From the NCBI GenBank assembly GCA_900763355.1, contig CAAFJY010000197.1, positions 1 to 20,766 of the forward strand: a stretch of DNA of 20,766 nt, read 5' to 3'. The stretch comes from Clostridia bacterium. GTDB taxonomy: Bacteria; Bacillota; Clostridia; Oscillospirales; Butyricicoccaceae. Within the stretch, counting starts at the first letter, position 1. Every line of letters begins with the position of its first letter. The notes beneath the pieces were generated by a model. It worked only from the letters and a program-made list of their open reading frames with translations, searched no databases and was not told the origin of the DNA. Both the position numbers and the translations under genes were made by a program. Shown here piece after piece: positions 15,586-20,766 of the stretch.

Positions 15586-15739
15586 GCCTTGGCCTGAAAA
15601 GTATCCGATTCCCGGAAAAAAGGCCGCATTTTTTCATTTCACCGCAAAACCGGCAGTCCCCGCCGTTTTTCTGAAAAAGTGGAAGCCTTGGCCCGCGCCG
15701 CGGCCCGTTTCGCTCCCTCAGCCGCTTTCCGAACAAAAA

Positions 15740-15770
15740 CGGGAGGACCCTGCCTGGCAGGGTCCTCCCG
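15740..15770 (-). terminator. Intrinsic terminator after tsf
   Basis: A perfect inverted repeat (about 13 bp, loop cctgg) lies 17 bases after the tsf stop and is followed on the minus strand by GTTTTTGTT. It ends the rpsB-tsf transcript. Confidence 0.9.
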
Positions 15771-15787
15771 GAACATTTGAAGTTGCG

Positions 15788-16714
15788 TTATTTCTTCTGG
15801 CCGGTGAGCTGAGCGATCTCGTCGGCGAAGTTCTCCTGCTTCTTCTCGATACCCTCGCCGCGCTCGAAGCGGACGGCGGTCTTGAAGGTCACCTTGCCGC
15901 CCAGCTTCTTGGCGGCGTCGGCGATGTAGCCCTCCACGGTCCCGGCAAAGATATCGGCGCGGACGAACTCCTGCTGCAGCAGGCAGTTCTCGGAATAGAA
16001 CTTGTTCATCTTGCCGGCAGCAATCTTCTCCTTGACCTGCTGGGGCTTGGAGGCCATCATGGGATCGTTGTCCATCTGGGCCAGAACGATCTTCTTTTCC
16101 TCCTCCAGGACCTCTTCGGTAACCATGGATTTGTCCCAGAAACGGGGGTTCAGAGCGGCGATCTGCATGGCCACATCCTTGCCGATCTCGGTGGCGTCCA
16201 CGCCGCCTTCAACCTCCAGGTTGACCAGAACGCCGATCTTGCCCTTCATGTGGACATAGGGGACGCAGACGCCGGTGTCGATGCGGGCAAAGCGGCGGAT
16301 CTGCATATTCTCACGCAGAGCGAGGAAGATCTCGTCCTTGGCCTCGGCGACGGTGCCCTTACCGTCCACCCAGGGGCAGGCAGCCAGCGCTTCCACGTCA
16401 GCGGGGTTCTCCTTGGCGACGACCTGGGCCACGCCCTTGACAAAGGTCTGGAACATCTCGCCGTTGGCCACGAAGTCGGTCTCGCAGTTGACCTCTACCA
16501 CGACGCCCACGCCGTCGATGACGGCGGCATAAGCCATACCCTCGGCGGCCACGCGGCCAGCCTTCTTGGCCTGGGAAGCCAGGCCCTTTTCACGAAGCAG
16601 CTCGATGGCCTTGTCCACGTCGCCGTCGGTCTCGCTCAGGGCCTTTTTACAGTCCATCATGCCGCAGCCGGTCATCTCGCGCAGGTTCTTTACATCAGCA
16701 GCAGTAAATGCCAT
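15788..16714 (-). CDS. tsf: Translation elongation factor Ts
   Basis: Guanine nucleotide exchange factor that recycles EF-Tu in the cytoplasm. The 308-aa product has the N-terminal UBA-like domain (MAFTAADVKNLREMTGCGMM, 1-20, through KAIELLREKG) and the EF-Tu contact CETDFVAN (77-84). The dimerisation/core domain and C-terminal module (VRFERGEGIEKK) are present. Length fits the family. The ATG follows AGGAGG. It lies 108 nt after rpsB, its classical partner, with a terminator-like hairpin in the gap, so its level relative to S2 may be set by partial termination. Confidence 0.98.
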   Translation of the reverse strand: MAFTAADVKNLREMTGCGMMDCKKALSETDGDVDKAIELLREKGLASQAKKAGRVAAEGMAYAAVIDGVGVVVEVNCETDFVANGEMFQTFVKGVAQVVAKENPADVEALAACPWVDGKGTVAEAKDEIFLALRENMQIRRFARIDTGVCVPYVHMKGKIGVLVNLEVEGGVDATEIGKDVAMQIAALNPRFWDKSMVTEEVLEEEKKIVLAQMDNDPMMASKPQQVKEKIAAGKMNKFYSENCLLQQEFVRADIFAGTVEGYIADAAKKLGGKVTFKTAVRFERGEGIEKKQENFADEIAQLTGQKK

Positions 16715-16751
16715 ATTGGGAATCCTCCTAGAATCAAATATTTCAAAGGTA

Positions 16752-16789
16752 AAAACGAAAAAGCGGGGCGGCGCCGGAGCACCGCCCCG
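16752..16789 (-). terminator. Hairpin with U-tract between rpsB and tsf (partial terminator/attenuator)
   Basis: The minus-strand RNA forms an 11-bp stem (one G-U pair) closed by a C(UCCG)G tetraloop, an extra-stable UNCG type (16764-16789). It is followed by CUUUUUCGUUUUU (to about 16752). By structure this is a full intrinsic terminator placed inside an operon, so it probably reduces but does not abolish tsf transcription. No separate tsf promoter was recognised. Confidence 0.8.
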
Positions 16790-16822
16790 TCTGTCACTTG
16801 GGGGTTTCAGCGGGGAGCGCGA

Positions 16823-17620
16823 TTATTCCGCGGCGATCTCCTCGGCGGTCTTGGAGGCGCGCTTTCTGGGGGCCCGGGGCGTGGTGTCCACGGGAGCCTC
16901 CGCGGCGGGCGCGGTCTCGTCGGAAACGTTCAGCTGCTCGCCCTGGCGGCCCTCGGTGATGGCGGCGCCCATGGTGGCGGCGATGAGCTTGATGGCGCGG
17001 ATGGCGTCATCGTTGCCGGGGATGACATAATCGACCTCGTCGGGATCGCAGTTGGTGTCCACGATGGCGACGATGGGGATCCCCAGCTTGCGGGCCTCGG
17101 CGATGGCGTTCTTCTCCTTGCGGAGGTCCACCACGAACAGAGCGCCGGGGAGCTTCTTCATCTCCTTGACGCCGCCGAGATACTTCTCCAGCTTTTCGAT
17201 CTCGAGACGGAGCTTGATGACTTCCTTCTTGGGGAGGAGATCAAAGGTGCCGTCCTCGGCCATGCGGTTGAGCTGGTTCAGACGCTCCACGCGCTGACGC
17301 ATGGTCTTGAAGTTGGTGAGCATACCGCCCAGCCAACGGGCGTTGACATAGTACATGCCGACCTTCTCGGCCTCTTCCTTGACGGCGTCCTGGGCCTGTT
17401 TTTTGGTGCCGACGAAGAGAACGGTGCCGCCCTCGGCCGCCAGATCGCGGACGAAGAAATAGGCTTCCTCCAGCTTCTTCACGGTCTTCTGAAGGTCGAT
17501 GATATAGATGCCGTTGCGCTCCATGAAGATGTATTCGCTCATCTTGGGGTTCCAACGGCGGGTCTGGTGGCCGAAGTGAACGCCGGCTTCCAGAAGCTGC
17601 TTCATGCTAATGACAGACAT
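16823..17620 (-). CDS. rpsB: 30S ribosomal protein S2
   Basis: Structural protein of the small ribosomal subunit, assembled late at the head-platform junction. The 265-aa product begins MSVISMKQLLEAGVHFGHQT and has the family blocks RRWNPKMSEYIF, VGTKKQAQDAV, NARWLGGMLTNF and GIPIVAIVDTNCDPD. Beyond the conserved core (to about 228) there is a low-complexity Ala/Glu/Pro/Lys tail rich in charged residues, common and variable in S2. The ATG follows AAAGGAGG at ideal spacing. It is first in a two-gene operon with tsf and has its own promoter and a structured leader. Confidence 0.98.
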   Translation of the reverse strand: MSVISMKQLLEAGVHFGHQTRRWNPKMSEYIFMERNGIYIIDLQKTVKKLEEAYFFVRDLAAEGGTVLFVGTKKQAQDAVKEEAEKVGMYYVNARWLGGMLTNFKTMRQRVERLNQLNRMAEDGTFDLLPKKEVIKLRLEIEKLEKYLGGVKEMKKLPGALFVVDLRKEKNAIAEARKLGIPIVAIVDTNCDPDEVDYVIPGNDDAIRAIKLIAATMGAAITEGRQGEQLNVSDETAPAAEAPVDTTPRAPRKRASKTAEEIAAE

Positions 17621-17748
17621 TGTTGTGTCCTCCTTTAAGTTATTCCTCCACCACGCTCATCGGCTCAGGCGCCCCAGAGGGTCCCCGGGGTACTCCCCCT
17701 TGCCTTACGCGATGTGTGACGTCCGCCGGAGTAGCATTCTCCGACAGC
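17621..17748 (-). promoter_or_regulatory. Structured 5-prime leader of rpsB
   Basis: About 125 nt lie between the predicted start (near 17748) and the rpsB ATG. The first part forms a CGGAG/CUCCG hairpin with a 7-nt loop (17727-17743). Further on, a CCCC run (17687-17690) could pair with a GGGG run on either side (17695-17699 or 17672-17675), so two folds exclude each other. Ribosomal protein operons often use such leaders for autoregulation; that this one binds S2 is inference. Confidence 0.45.
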
Positions 17749-17754
17749 TAACTT

Positions 17755-17783
17755 ATCGTACCACAGACCGGGCCGGTTTGCAA
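17755..17783 (-). promoter_or_regulatory. Sigma-A-type promoter of rpsB-tsf
   Basis: Minus-strand -35 TTGCAA (17778-17783) and -10 TACGAT (17755-17760), each four of six consensus bases, have exactly 17 bp between them. It lies just after the ylmC stop codon and is the only good candidate ahead of rpsB. Confidence 0.65.
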
Positions 17784-17827
17784 GTCTTTTTTGCCGGGAA
17801 ATGGATGTTTTTCCCCGTTTTTGCCCG

Positions 17828-18097
17828 TCAGCGGCCGCCTTTTCCTCCGCGCGCCCCGGCAGAGACCCCCCGGACGAGCAGATAGTCCTCTCCCAGGCGG
17901 GAAATACTCTCCCAGGGGAGGGTGAGCTCGGGCCCCCGCCCCAGCAGCCCCAGGCAACGCAGCCGCCCGGGGATGATGAGGGCCCGCACCCGGCCCGTCT
18001 CGCTGTCCACCAGCGCGTCCCGCACATAGCCCAGACGCTGGCCGGTGTCCAGGTCGATGACCTCCTTGTACCCCAGCTCGCCCATGCGCGTCTCCAT
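17828..18097 (-). CDS. PRC-barrel protein of the YlmC/YmxH family
   Basis: Small 89-aa protein with a PRC-barrel fold. It shows the family pattern: a start like MGELGYKEVIDLDTGQRLGY, then RDALVDSETGRVRALIIPG, a short Leu/Gly-rich linker and LTLPWESISRLGEDYLLV. YlmC/YmxH proteins are common in spore-forming Firmicutes and linked to sporulation, but the molecular role is unknown. I use the ATG at 18097, about 11 bases after AGGGGG. The next in-frame ATG (18085) is also plausible: it has GGAG six bases upstream and gives the usual family N-terminus. It lies between thiT and rpsB with no clear promoter of its own; a TATATT sequence upstream lacks a matching -35. Confidence 0.83.
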   Translation of the reverse strand: METRMGELGYKEVIDLDTGQRLGYVRDALVDSETGRVRALIIPGRLRCLGLLGRGPELTLPWESISRLGEDYLLVRGVSAGARGGKGGR

Positions 18098-18173
18098 AAA
18101 AAAACGCCCCCTCTTCCCTGTCGTTCTCCCTTCAATATACCCCATCTTCTGCGAAAAAATGCCGGGAAGCGGA

Positions 18174-18205
18174 AGACCCGTAGGGCCTTGCGGCCCTGCG
18201 GGTCT
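18174..18205 (-). other. Long GC-rich hairpin upstream of ylmC
   Basis: A 14-bp inverted repeat with one T-G pair and a TTGC loop (plus-strand sense) lies between thiT and ylmC. Neither strand has a T-run directly after it; the nearest on the minus strand is 12 bases on (ATTTTTT). It may be a weak terminator for thiT or an RNA stability element. Confidence 0.45.
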
Positions 18206-18228
18206 CCAACAAAAAAGGAAGGGAGAAC

Positions 18229-18261
18229 GGAAAAACCGTTTTGTGCGGAAACGGATTTTCC
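18229..18261 (-). terminator. Possible thiT terminator hairpin
   Basis: An inverted repeat of 6+6 bp with one mismatch (GGAAAA, CCGTTT and their complements, 7-nt loop) starts about 45 bases after the thiT stop. The minus strand then reads pyrimidine-rich sequence with six T at 18211-18216. The T-run is too far away for a textbook terminator, so confidence is modest. Confidence 0.4.
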
Positions 18262-18305
18262 AGGGGAAATGCGGTTTTGCTGCGGCGAAGAGCGGAGAAG
18301 CCAGA

Positions 18306-18845
18306 TTATTTCTTGATCTTTTCCAGGCGAGACTGAAGCAGCAGGCCCAGAACGGCCACCAGCAGCGTGCTGGGAAGCATATAACCCATATTATAAGCCA
18401 AAGAATACATCCAGGGGTCGGTATAGGTGACGTTGAACAGCTCGGTGGGGCCAACGATCTTGTAAATGGTGATGCCGCTGATAAAGTGGACCACAAAGCG
18501 GATCAGGCCGCCCACCAGCGCGCCGGTGGGGAGAGCGAACTTGGGCATCTTGCGGGTGAGACCGGCCAGACCCACGGCGGCATAGGCCACCACATAGTCC
18601 AGCAGGATGGACTGCCAGCCCCAGGAGAGGCCGCCGTCAAAGGTGCACTTGATGGTGCCGAAGACCAGCCCGGCGAGAACGCCCCAGCCGGTGCCCCGCC
18701 GCCAGGCAAAGACCACCAGGGGCAGCATGGTGAGACCGATGGAGCCGCCCTGGTACCACAGGTTGAGCTCCAGGAAGTTCAGGGCGCAGGACAGGGCCAC
18801 GCAGATGGCCCCTTCGCAGAGAATGCGGACTTTTTCGTTTTTCAT
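18306..18845 (-). CDS. thiT: Thiamine-specific ECF transporter S component ThiT
   Basis: Substrate-binding membrane subunit of an energy-coupling-factor transporter for thiamine; it needs the shared EcfA/A'/T module, not encoded here. The 179 residues form about six hydrophobic helices. Features matching ThiT/YuaJ are LNLWYQGGSIGLTMLPL (about 28-44), GLVFGTIK, the long loop with LLDYVVAYA, RFVVHFISGITIY and the C-terminal WMYSLAYNMGYMLPS segment, which correspond to thiamine-contacting regions in that family. A TPP riboswitch directly upstream independently supports thiamine specificity. I start it at the ATG at 18845 after GGGAGG. An upstream in-frame ATG 42 nt earlier lacks a good ribosome site. 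Regulation should be repression by TPP through early termination. Confidence 0.93.
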   Translation of the reverse strand: MKNEKVRILCEGAICVALSCALNFLELNLWYQGGSIGLTMLPLVVFAWRRGTGWGVLAGLVFGTIKCTFDGGLSWGWQSILLDYVVAYAAVGLAGLTRKMPKFALPTGALVGGLIRFVVHFISGITIYKIVGPTELFNVTYTDPWMYSLAYNMGYMLPSTLLVAVLGLLLQSRLEKIKK

Positions 18846-18901
18846 GGATGAGATCCTCCCAATGATTTTTGAGAGCAGCCCTGACACCCCGCAAGAGACA
18901 G

Positions 18902-18930
18902 AAAAAACCGCATTGTGGGCACAATGCGGT
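18902..18930 (-). terminator. Riboswitch-controlled intrinsic terminator
   Basis: A perfect 10-bp stem (18907-18916 with 18921-18930, 4-nt loop) is followed by six T on the minus strand. It sits between the TPP aptamer and the thiT ribosome site, so it is the expression platform: TPP binding should favour termination. Confidence 0.9.
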
Positions 18931-18957
18931 CAGAGAGACAGGAAAAAAGATCCCGTT

Positions 18958-19050
18958 TGCTTCCTACGCCGGCATTACCCGGATCAGGTATAAGGGACTC
19001 GCGCGGCGATACGCGCATTCTCAGCCGGCTTGCGCCAGCGCCCCTGCTGT
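18958..19050 (-). promoter_or_regulatory. TPP riboswitch (THI element)
   Basis: The minus strand carries the conserved THI-box parts in order: GGGGCGC, GGCTGAGA, a variable arm with GCGCG/CGCGC pairing, then ACCTGATCCGGGTAATGCC and GGCGTAGGAA. These match the thiamine pyrophosphate aptamer. It lies between a strong promoter and a terminator ahead of thiT, so control is by transcription termination. Confidence 0.96.
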
Positions 19051-19065
19051 TCAGTTTTCGGTGGT

Positions 19066-19094
19066 ATCATACGCCCAAAGCGGGAAAATGTCAA
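19066..19094 (-). promoter_or_regulatory. Sigma-A-type promoter of the thiT riboswitch transcript
   Basis: Perfect -35 TTGACA (19089-19094), 17-bp spacer and -10 TATGAT (19066-19071) on the minus strand. The start falls near 19059, just before the TPP aptamer. The -35 begins only five bases after the hprK stop codon. It is the best promoter in the window. Confidence 0.9.
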
Positions 19095-19099
19095 GGGGT

Positions 19100-20044
19100 T
19101 CAGTCGTTTCCGCCGTTTTTCGCCAGCATACTGGCATAGATCTTGTCGGAAAGCTCCCGTGCGGCGTTGTAGCCCATCTTCTTGTTGCGGTTGTTCATGG
19201 CTGCGACCTCGATGATGACGGCCAGGTTCCGCCCCGGGCGGATGGGCACCTCCAGGGAGGGGACGTCGATGCCCAGGATGGATTCGTAGTTCTGCTCCTC
19301 CCCCATGCGGTCATAGGCCTTGCCGTCCTCCCACTTGCGGAGATTGATGACCAGGTCCACCTTTTCCGTGGGCTTGACCGCGCCGGTACCGAAGATGCGC
19401 CGGACGTCGATGATGCCGATGCCCCGCAGCTCCATGAAATAGCGGATGATCTCCGGGGACGAGCCCACCAGCGTCTTGTTGGACACCCGCTTGATGTCCA
19501 CGGCGTCGTCGGCCACCAGCCGGTGTCCGCGCTTGAGGAGCTCCACCGCGGCCTCGCTCTTGCCCACGCCGCTGTCGCCCTTGAGCAGGATCCCCTCGCC
19601 ATAGACCTCCACCAAAACCCCGTGGATGGTGCACCGCTCCCCCAGATGAACGTTGAGGGAGGCCGCCAGCGCCGCCGTGAAGGAGGAAGTATCGATGGGG
19701 GTGCGCATGAGGGCGGTGTTGTATTTTTTGGCCGCCTGAACATATTCCGGCAGGGCCTCCACCCCGTTGGCCAGGATGAGCAGGGGGATCTTGTGGGCCA
19801 GAAGCCGGTCGATGCTCTCCACCCGCTTGTCATAGCTCAGGCTGCGGAGATAATAATCCTCCGCCTTGCCGATGACCTGGATGTCGGTGGCGTCGAAATA
19901 TTCAAAAAAGCCCGTCAAGGGCAGGGCCGGCCGGGTGACAGACCGGCTGGTAATGAGAAAATCCAGATAATCCTCCGGGCCATAGACGGTCTCCAGCCGG
20001 AACTCGCTCACCAGCTTGTGGAGCTCCACAGAATAATCGCTCAC
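19100..20044 (-). CDS. hprK: HPr kinase/phosphorylase
   Basis: Bifunctional sensor enzyme that phosphorylates or dephosphorylates HPr on Ser46 and so drives carbon catabolite repression through CcpA in Firmicutes. The 314-aa product has the N-terminal MurF-like domain (to about 130) and the C-terminal kinase domain with Walker A GDSGVGKS (156-163), acidic VADDAVD (177-183), the capping-loop block ELRGIGIIDVRRIFG and the HPrK signature RPGRNLAVIIEVAAMN. The start is a GTG at 20044, six bases after GGGAG. An upstream in-frame ATG overlaps the predicted -10 box, so it would not be within the transcript. hprK has no terminator of its own before the thiT promoter and riboswitch. It is divergent from rpmB. 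Confidence 0.96.
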   Translation of the reverse strand: MSDYSVELHKLVSEFRLETVYGPEDYLDFLITSRSVTRPALPLTGFFEYFDATDIQVIGKAEDYYLRSLSYDKRVESIDRLLAHKIPLLILANGVEALPEYVQAAKKYNTALMRTPIDTSSFTAALAASLNVHLGERCTIHGVLVEVYGEGILLKGDSGVGKSEAAVELLKRGHRLVADDAVDIKRVSNKTLVGSSPEIIRYFMELRGIGIIDVRRIFGTGAVKPTEKVDLVINLRKWEDGKAYDRMGEEQNYESILGIDVPSLEVPIRPGRNLAVIIEVAAMNNRNKKMGYNAARELSDKIYASMLAKNGGND

Positions 20045-20081
20045 GCTCTCTCCCCCGTTTTGTGACAAAGATTTTGTCTGC

Positions 20082-20110
20082 ATTATACCTGTTTCCCGCC
20101 CGGGGCGCAA
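20082..20110 (-). promoter_or_regulatory. Sigma-A-type promoter of hprK
   Basis: Perfect -10 TATAAT (20082-20087) and a weak -35 TTGCGC (20105-20110) lie 17 bp apart on the minus strand. The start near 20075 leaves about 30 nt before the GTG start codon of hprK. Confidence 0.68.
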
Positions 20111-20160
20111 GGGGTATGGGGGCTCCCGGCGAAAAAAATCCCCGCGGGCGGGAAAAAACC

Positions 20161-20189
20161 TTGCTTTTTTCCGTTTTTTGTGGTAATAT
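20161..20189 (+). promoter_or_regulatory. Probable promoter of rpmB
   Basis: Plus-strand TTGCTT (20161-20166) and TAATAT (20184-20189) are 17 bp apart in a T-rich stretch. The fit to consensus is moderate (three and four of six). It is divergent from the hprK promoter, with 50 bp between the two -35 boxes. Confidence 0.5.
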
Positions 20190-20245
20190 ACTGCTTGCCG
20201 CTTTTTCGAAAGCGTTTTGGACTAAGGCCGAAGGAGGTGCAAGTA

Positions 20246-20434
20246 ATGGCAAAATGTGATGTTTGCGGCAAGGGCGTGACCTTTGGCATCAAGGTCTCCC
20301 ACTCCCACAGACGGACCAACCGTACCTGGAAGCCCAACGTCCGCCGCGTCAAGGCGGTCGTGGACGGCACTCCCAAGCACATCAATGTGTGCACCCGCTG
20401 CCTGCGTTCCGGCAAGGTCACCCGCGCTATCTGA
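20246..20434 (+). CDS. rpmB: 50S ribosomal protein L28, zinc-ribbon form
   Basis: Small structural protein of the large ribosomal subunit. The 62-aa product begins MAKCDVCGKGVTFGIKVSHS and contains the L28 core (HRRTNRTWKPNVRRVK, 21-36). Two CxxC pairs (Cys4/Cys7 and Cys49/Cys52) make it the zinc-binding (C+) form; zinc-free paralogues that lack them are induced under zinc starvation in some bacteria. The ATG at 20246 follows AAGGAGGTG, a strong ribosome site; an in-frame earlier ATG is rejected because it adds residues foreign to L28. It is monocistronic, with its own promoter and a terminator 20 bases after the stop. Confidence 0.97.
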   Translation: MAKCDVCGKGVTFGIKVSHSHRRTNRTWKPNVRRVKAVVDGTPKHINVCTRCLRSGKVTRAI

Positions 20435-20453
20435 GTGCGGCTCCGCTGAAACC

Positions 20454-20481
20454 AAAAGCGCCCCGATCCGGGGCGCTTTTT
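20454..20481. terminator. Terminator of rpmB
   Basis: A 12-bp perfect stem (20454-20465 with 20469-20480, loop atc) ends in TTTTT on the plus strand, 20 bases after the rpmB stop. A-rich flanks make it T-rich on both strands, so it may act in both directions. Confidence 0.92.
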
Positions 20482-20499
20482 ATATTTTGTTGATTTTCT

Positions 20500-20535
20500 A
20501 AAAAGCACCCATGGCCCAAGCCATGGGTGCTTTTT
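20500..20535. terminator. Second hairpin terminator downstream of rpmB
   Basis: A 16-bp perfect stem (20500-20515 with 20520-20535, loop ccaa) has T-runs on both strands (TTTTTATTTT on plus). It lies between rpmB and a convergent minus-strand gene and can stop transcription from either side. Confidence 0.85.
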
Positions 20536-20540
20536 ATTTT

Positions 20541-20567
20541 CCCCGCAAAATCCACGATTTTGCGGGG
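20541..20567. repeat. Third inverted repeat downstream of rpmB
   Basis: A 12-bp perfect inverted repeat (ccccgcaaaatc and its complement, loop cac). The plus strand continues tccccttttcattt, a weaker T-tract. It may be an extra terminator or a remnant; no function can be assigned. Confidence 0.6.
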
Positions 20568-20655
20568 TCCCCTTTTCATTTGATAGACTCCGGTCGCCCG
20601 ACACACGGGCTCCTTGCGTCCTACGCCGCACTCGCGGCGCGGCGCAGAAGCGCCG

Positions 20656-20684
20656 TAAAAACCGCCCCCGTGGGGCGGCTTTTT
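20656..20684. terminator. Terminator of the convergent gene at the right edge
   Basis: A 7-bp GC stem (20662-20668 with 20672-20678, loop cgt) is flanked by A/T runs; the minus strand reads GGCGGTTTTTACGG right after the stem. It begins a few bases after the stop codon of the partial minus-strand gene and should end that transcript. Confidence 0.75.
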
Positions 20685-20687
20685 ATT

Positions 20688-20766
20688 TCATTTCCATTTC
20701 GCGTCGTGGCCGTCGTGCTCGGTGCGGAGAGCCCGCTGGAAGAGCCCGGGAATGACCCGATCCAGA
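20688..20766 (-). CDS. C-terminal end of an unidentified protein (partial)
   Basis: The window edge cuts this minus-strand gene. The visible frame encodes 25 residues ending in RTEHDGHDAKWK and a TGA stop, directly followed by a terminator hairpin. The hydrophobic start (LDRVIPGLFQRAL) and His/Asp-rich end look like a real protein tail, but it is too short to name a family. The other two frames are Ser/Thr- or Arg/Pro-rich and less likely. Only the position of the stop and terminator supports it. Confidence 0.5.
   Translation of the reverse strand, partial: LDRVIPGLFQRALRTEHDGHDAKWK

Noticed and set aside
15584..15693. Direct repeat aagccttggcc at 15584 and 15683
   Set aside because: Only two 11-base copies about 100 bp apart, one overlapping the mutY promoter; no further copies or symmetry, so it is probably chance.
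15524..15736. N-terminal extension of mutY starting at TTG 15736
   Set aside because: The frame crosses the mutY promoter and transcription start; the family N-terminus begins at the ATG at 15523 with a ribosome site.
20045..20074. Longer hprK start at an upstream in-frame ATG (first base 20083)
   Set aside because: That ATG overlaps the predicted -10 TATAAT and would lie upstream of the transcript; the GTG at 20044 has a good ribosome site.

Overview
This 20.8 kb window is GC-rich chromosomal core sequence from a Gram-positive, probably endospore-forming member of the Clostridia. Oscillospiraceae-like gut bacteria (Flavonifractor, Lawsonibacter or Intestinimonas type) fit best, but this is inference from gene content and base composition. 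Supporting signs are a PASTA-domain class B PBP, a YlmC/YmxH PRC-barrel protein, HPr kinase/phosphorylase, a meso-DAP-type MurE, a DUF1540 Cys-rich protein and a Zn-ribbon L28. All complete genes except two (the DUF1540 gene and rpmB) lie on the minus strand.

Region 1 (1-12784) is a division and cell wall (dcw) cluster that reads right to left as one apparent transcription unit. The order is mraZ, rsmH, ftsL, class B PBP, murE, mraY, ftsW, murG, murA, ftsQ/divIB, ftsZ. It has a sigma-A-like promoter ahead of mraZ (12756-12784) and a strong hairpin after ftsZ (1-31). It makes the lipid II precursor (MurA, MurE, MraY, MurG), polymerises and crosslinks septal peptidoglycan (FtsW, PBP), and builds the divisome (FtsL, FtsQ, FtsZ). 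murF, murD, murC, murB and ftsA are absent from it.

Region 2 (12785-15739) holds a divergent plus-strand gene for a small Cys-rich DUF1540 protein. Facing it is a minus-strand operon, mutY plus two half-size chromate-transporter-family genes, with its own clear promoter. The two units share a bidirectional terminator.

Region 3 (15740-17783) is rpsB-tsf, with a promoter, a structured leader of about 125 nt, an internal terminator-like hairpin between the two genes and a final terminator.

Region 4 (17828-20110) has ylmC/ymxH, then thiT, the thiamine-specific S component of an ECF transporter. thiT is controlled by a TPP riboswitch with an intrinsic terminator and a near-consensus promoter. 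Upstream of it lies hprK.

Region 5 (20111-20766) has rpmB on the plus strand, divergent from hprK. It is followed by a run of four hairpins and the last 25 codons of an unidentified minus-strand gene cut by the window edge.

I see no mobile element, CRISPR array, tRNA or rRNA, and no gene-free stretch above 300 bases. The window is mostly conserved core genome. The points most worth a second look are the reduced dcw gene set, the unusual FtsZ tail, the regulatory hairpins (ftsL-PBP, rpsB leader, rpsB-tsf), the position of hprK directly upstream of a terminating TPP riboswitch, and the tandem DUF1540 protein.
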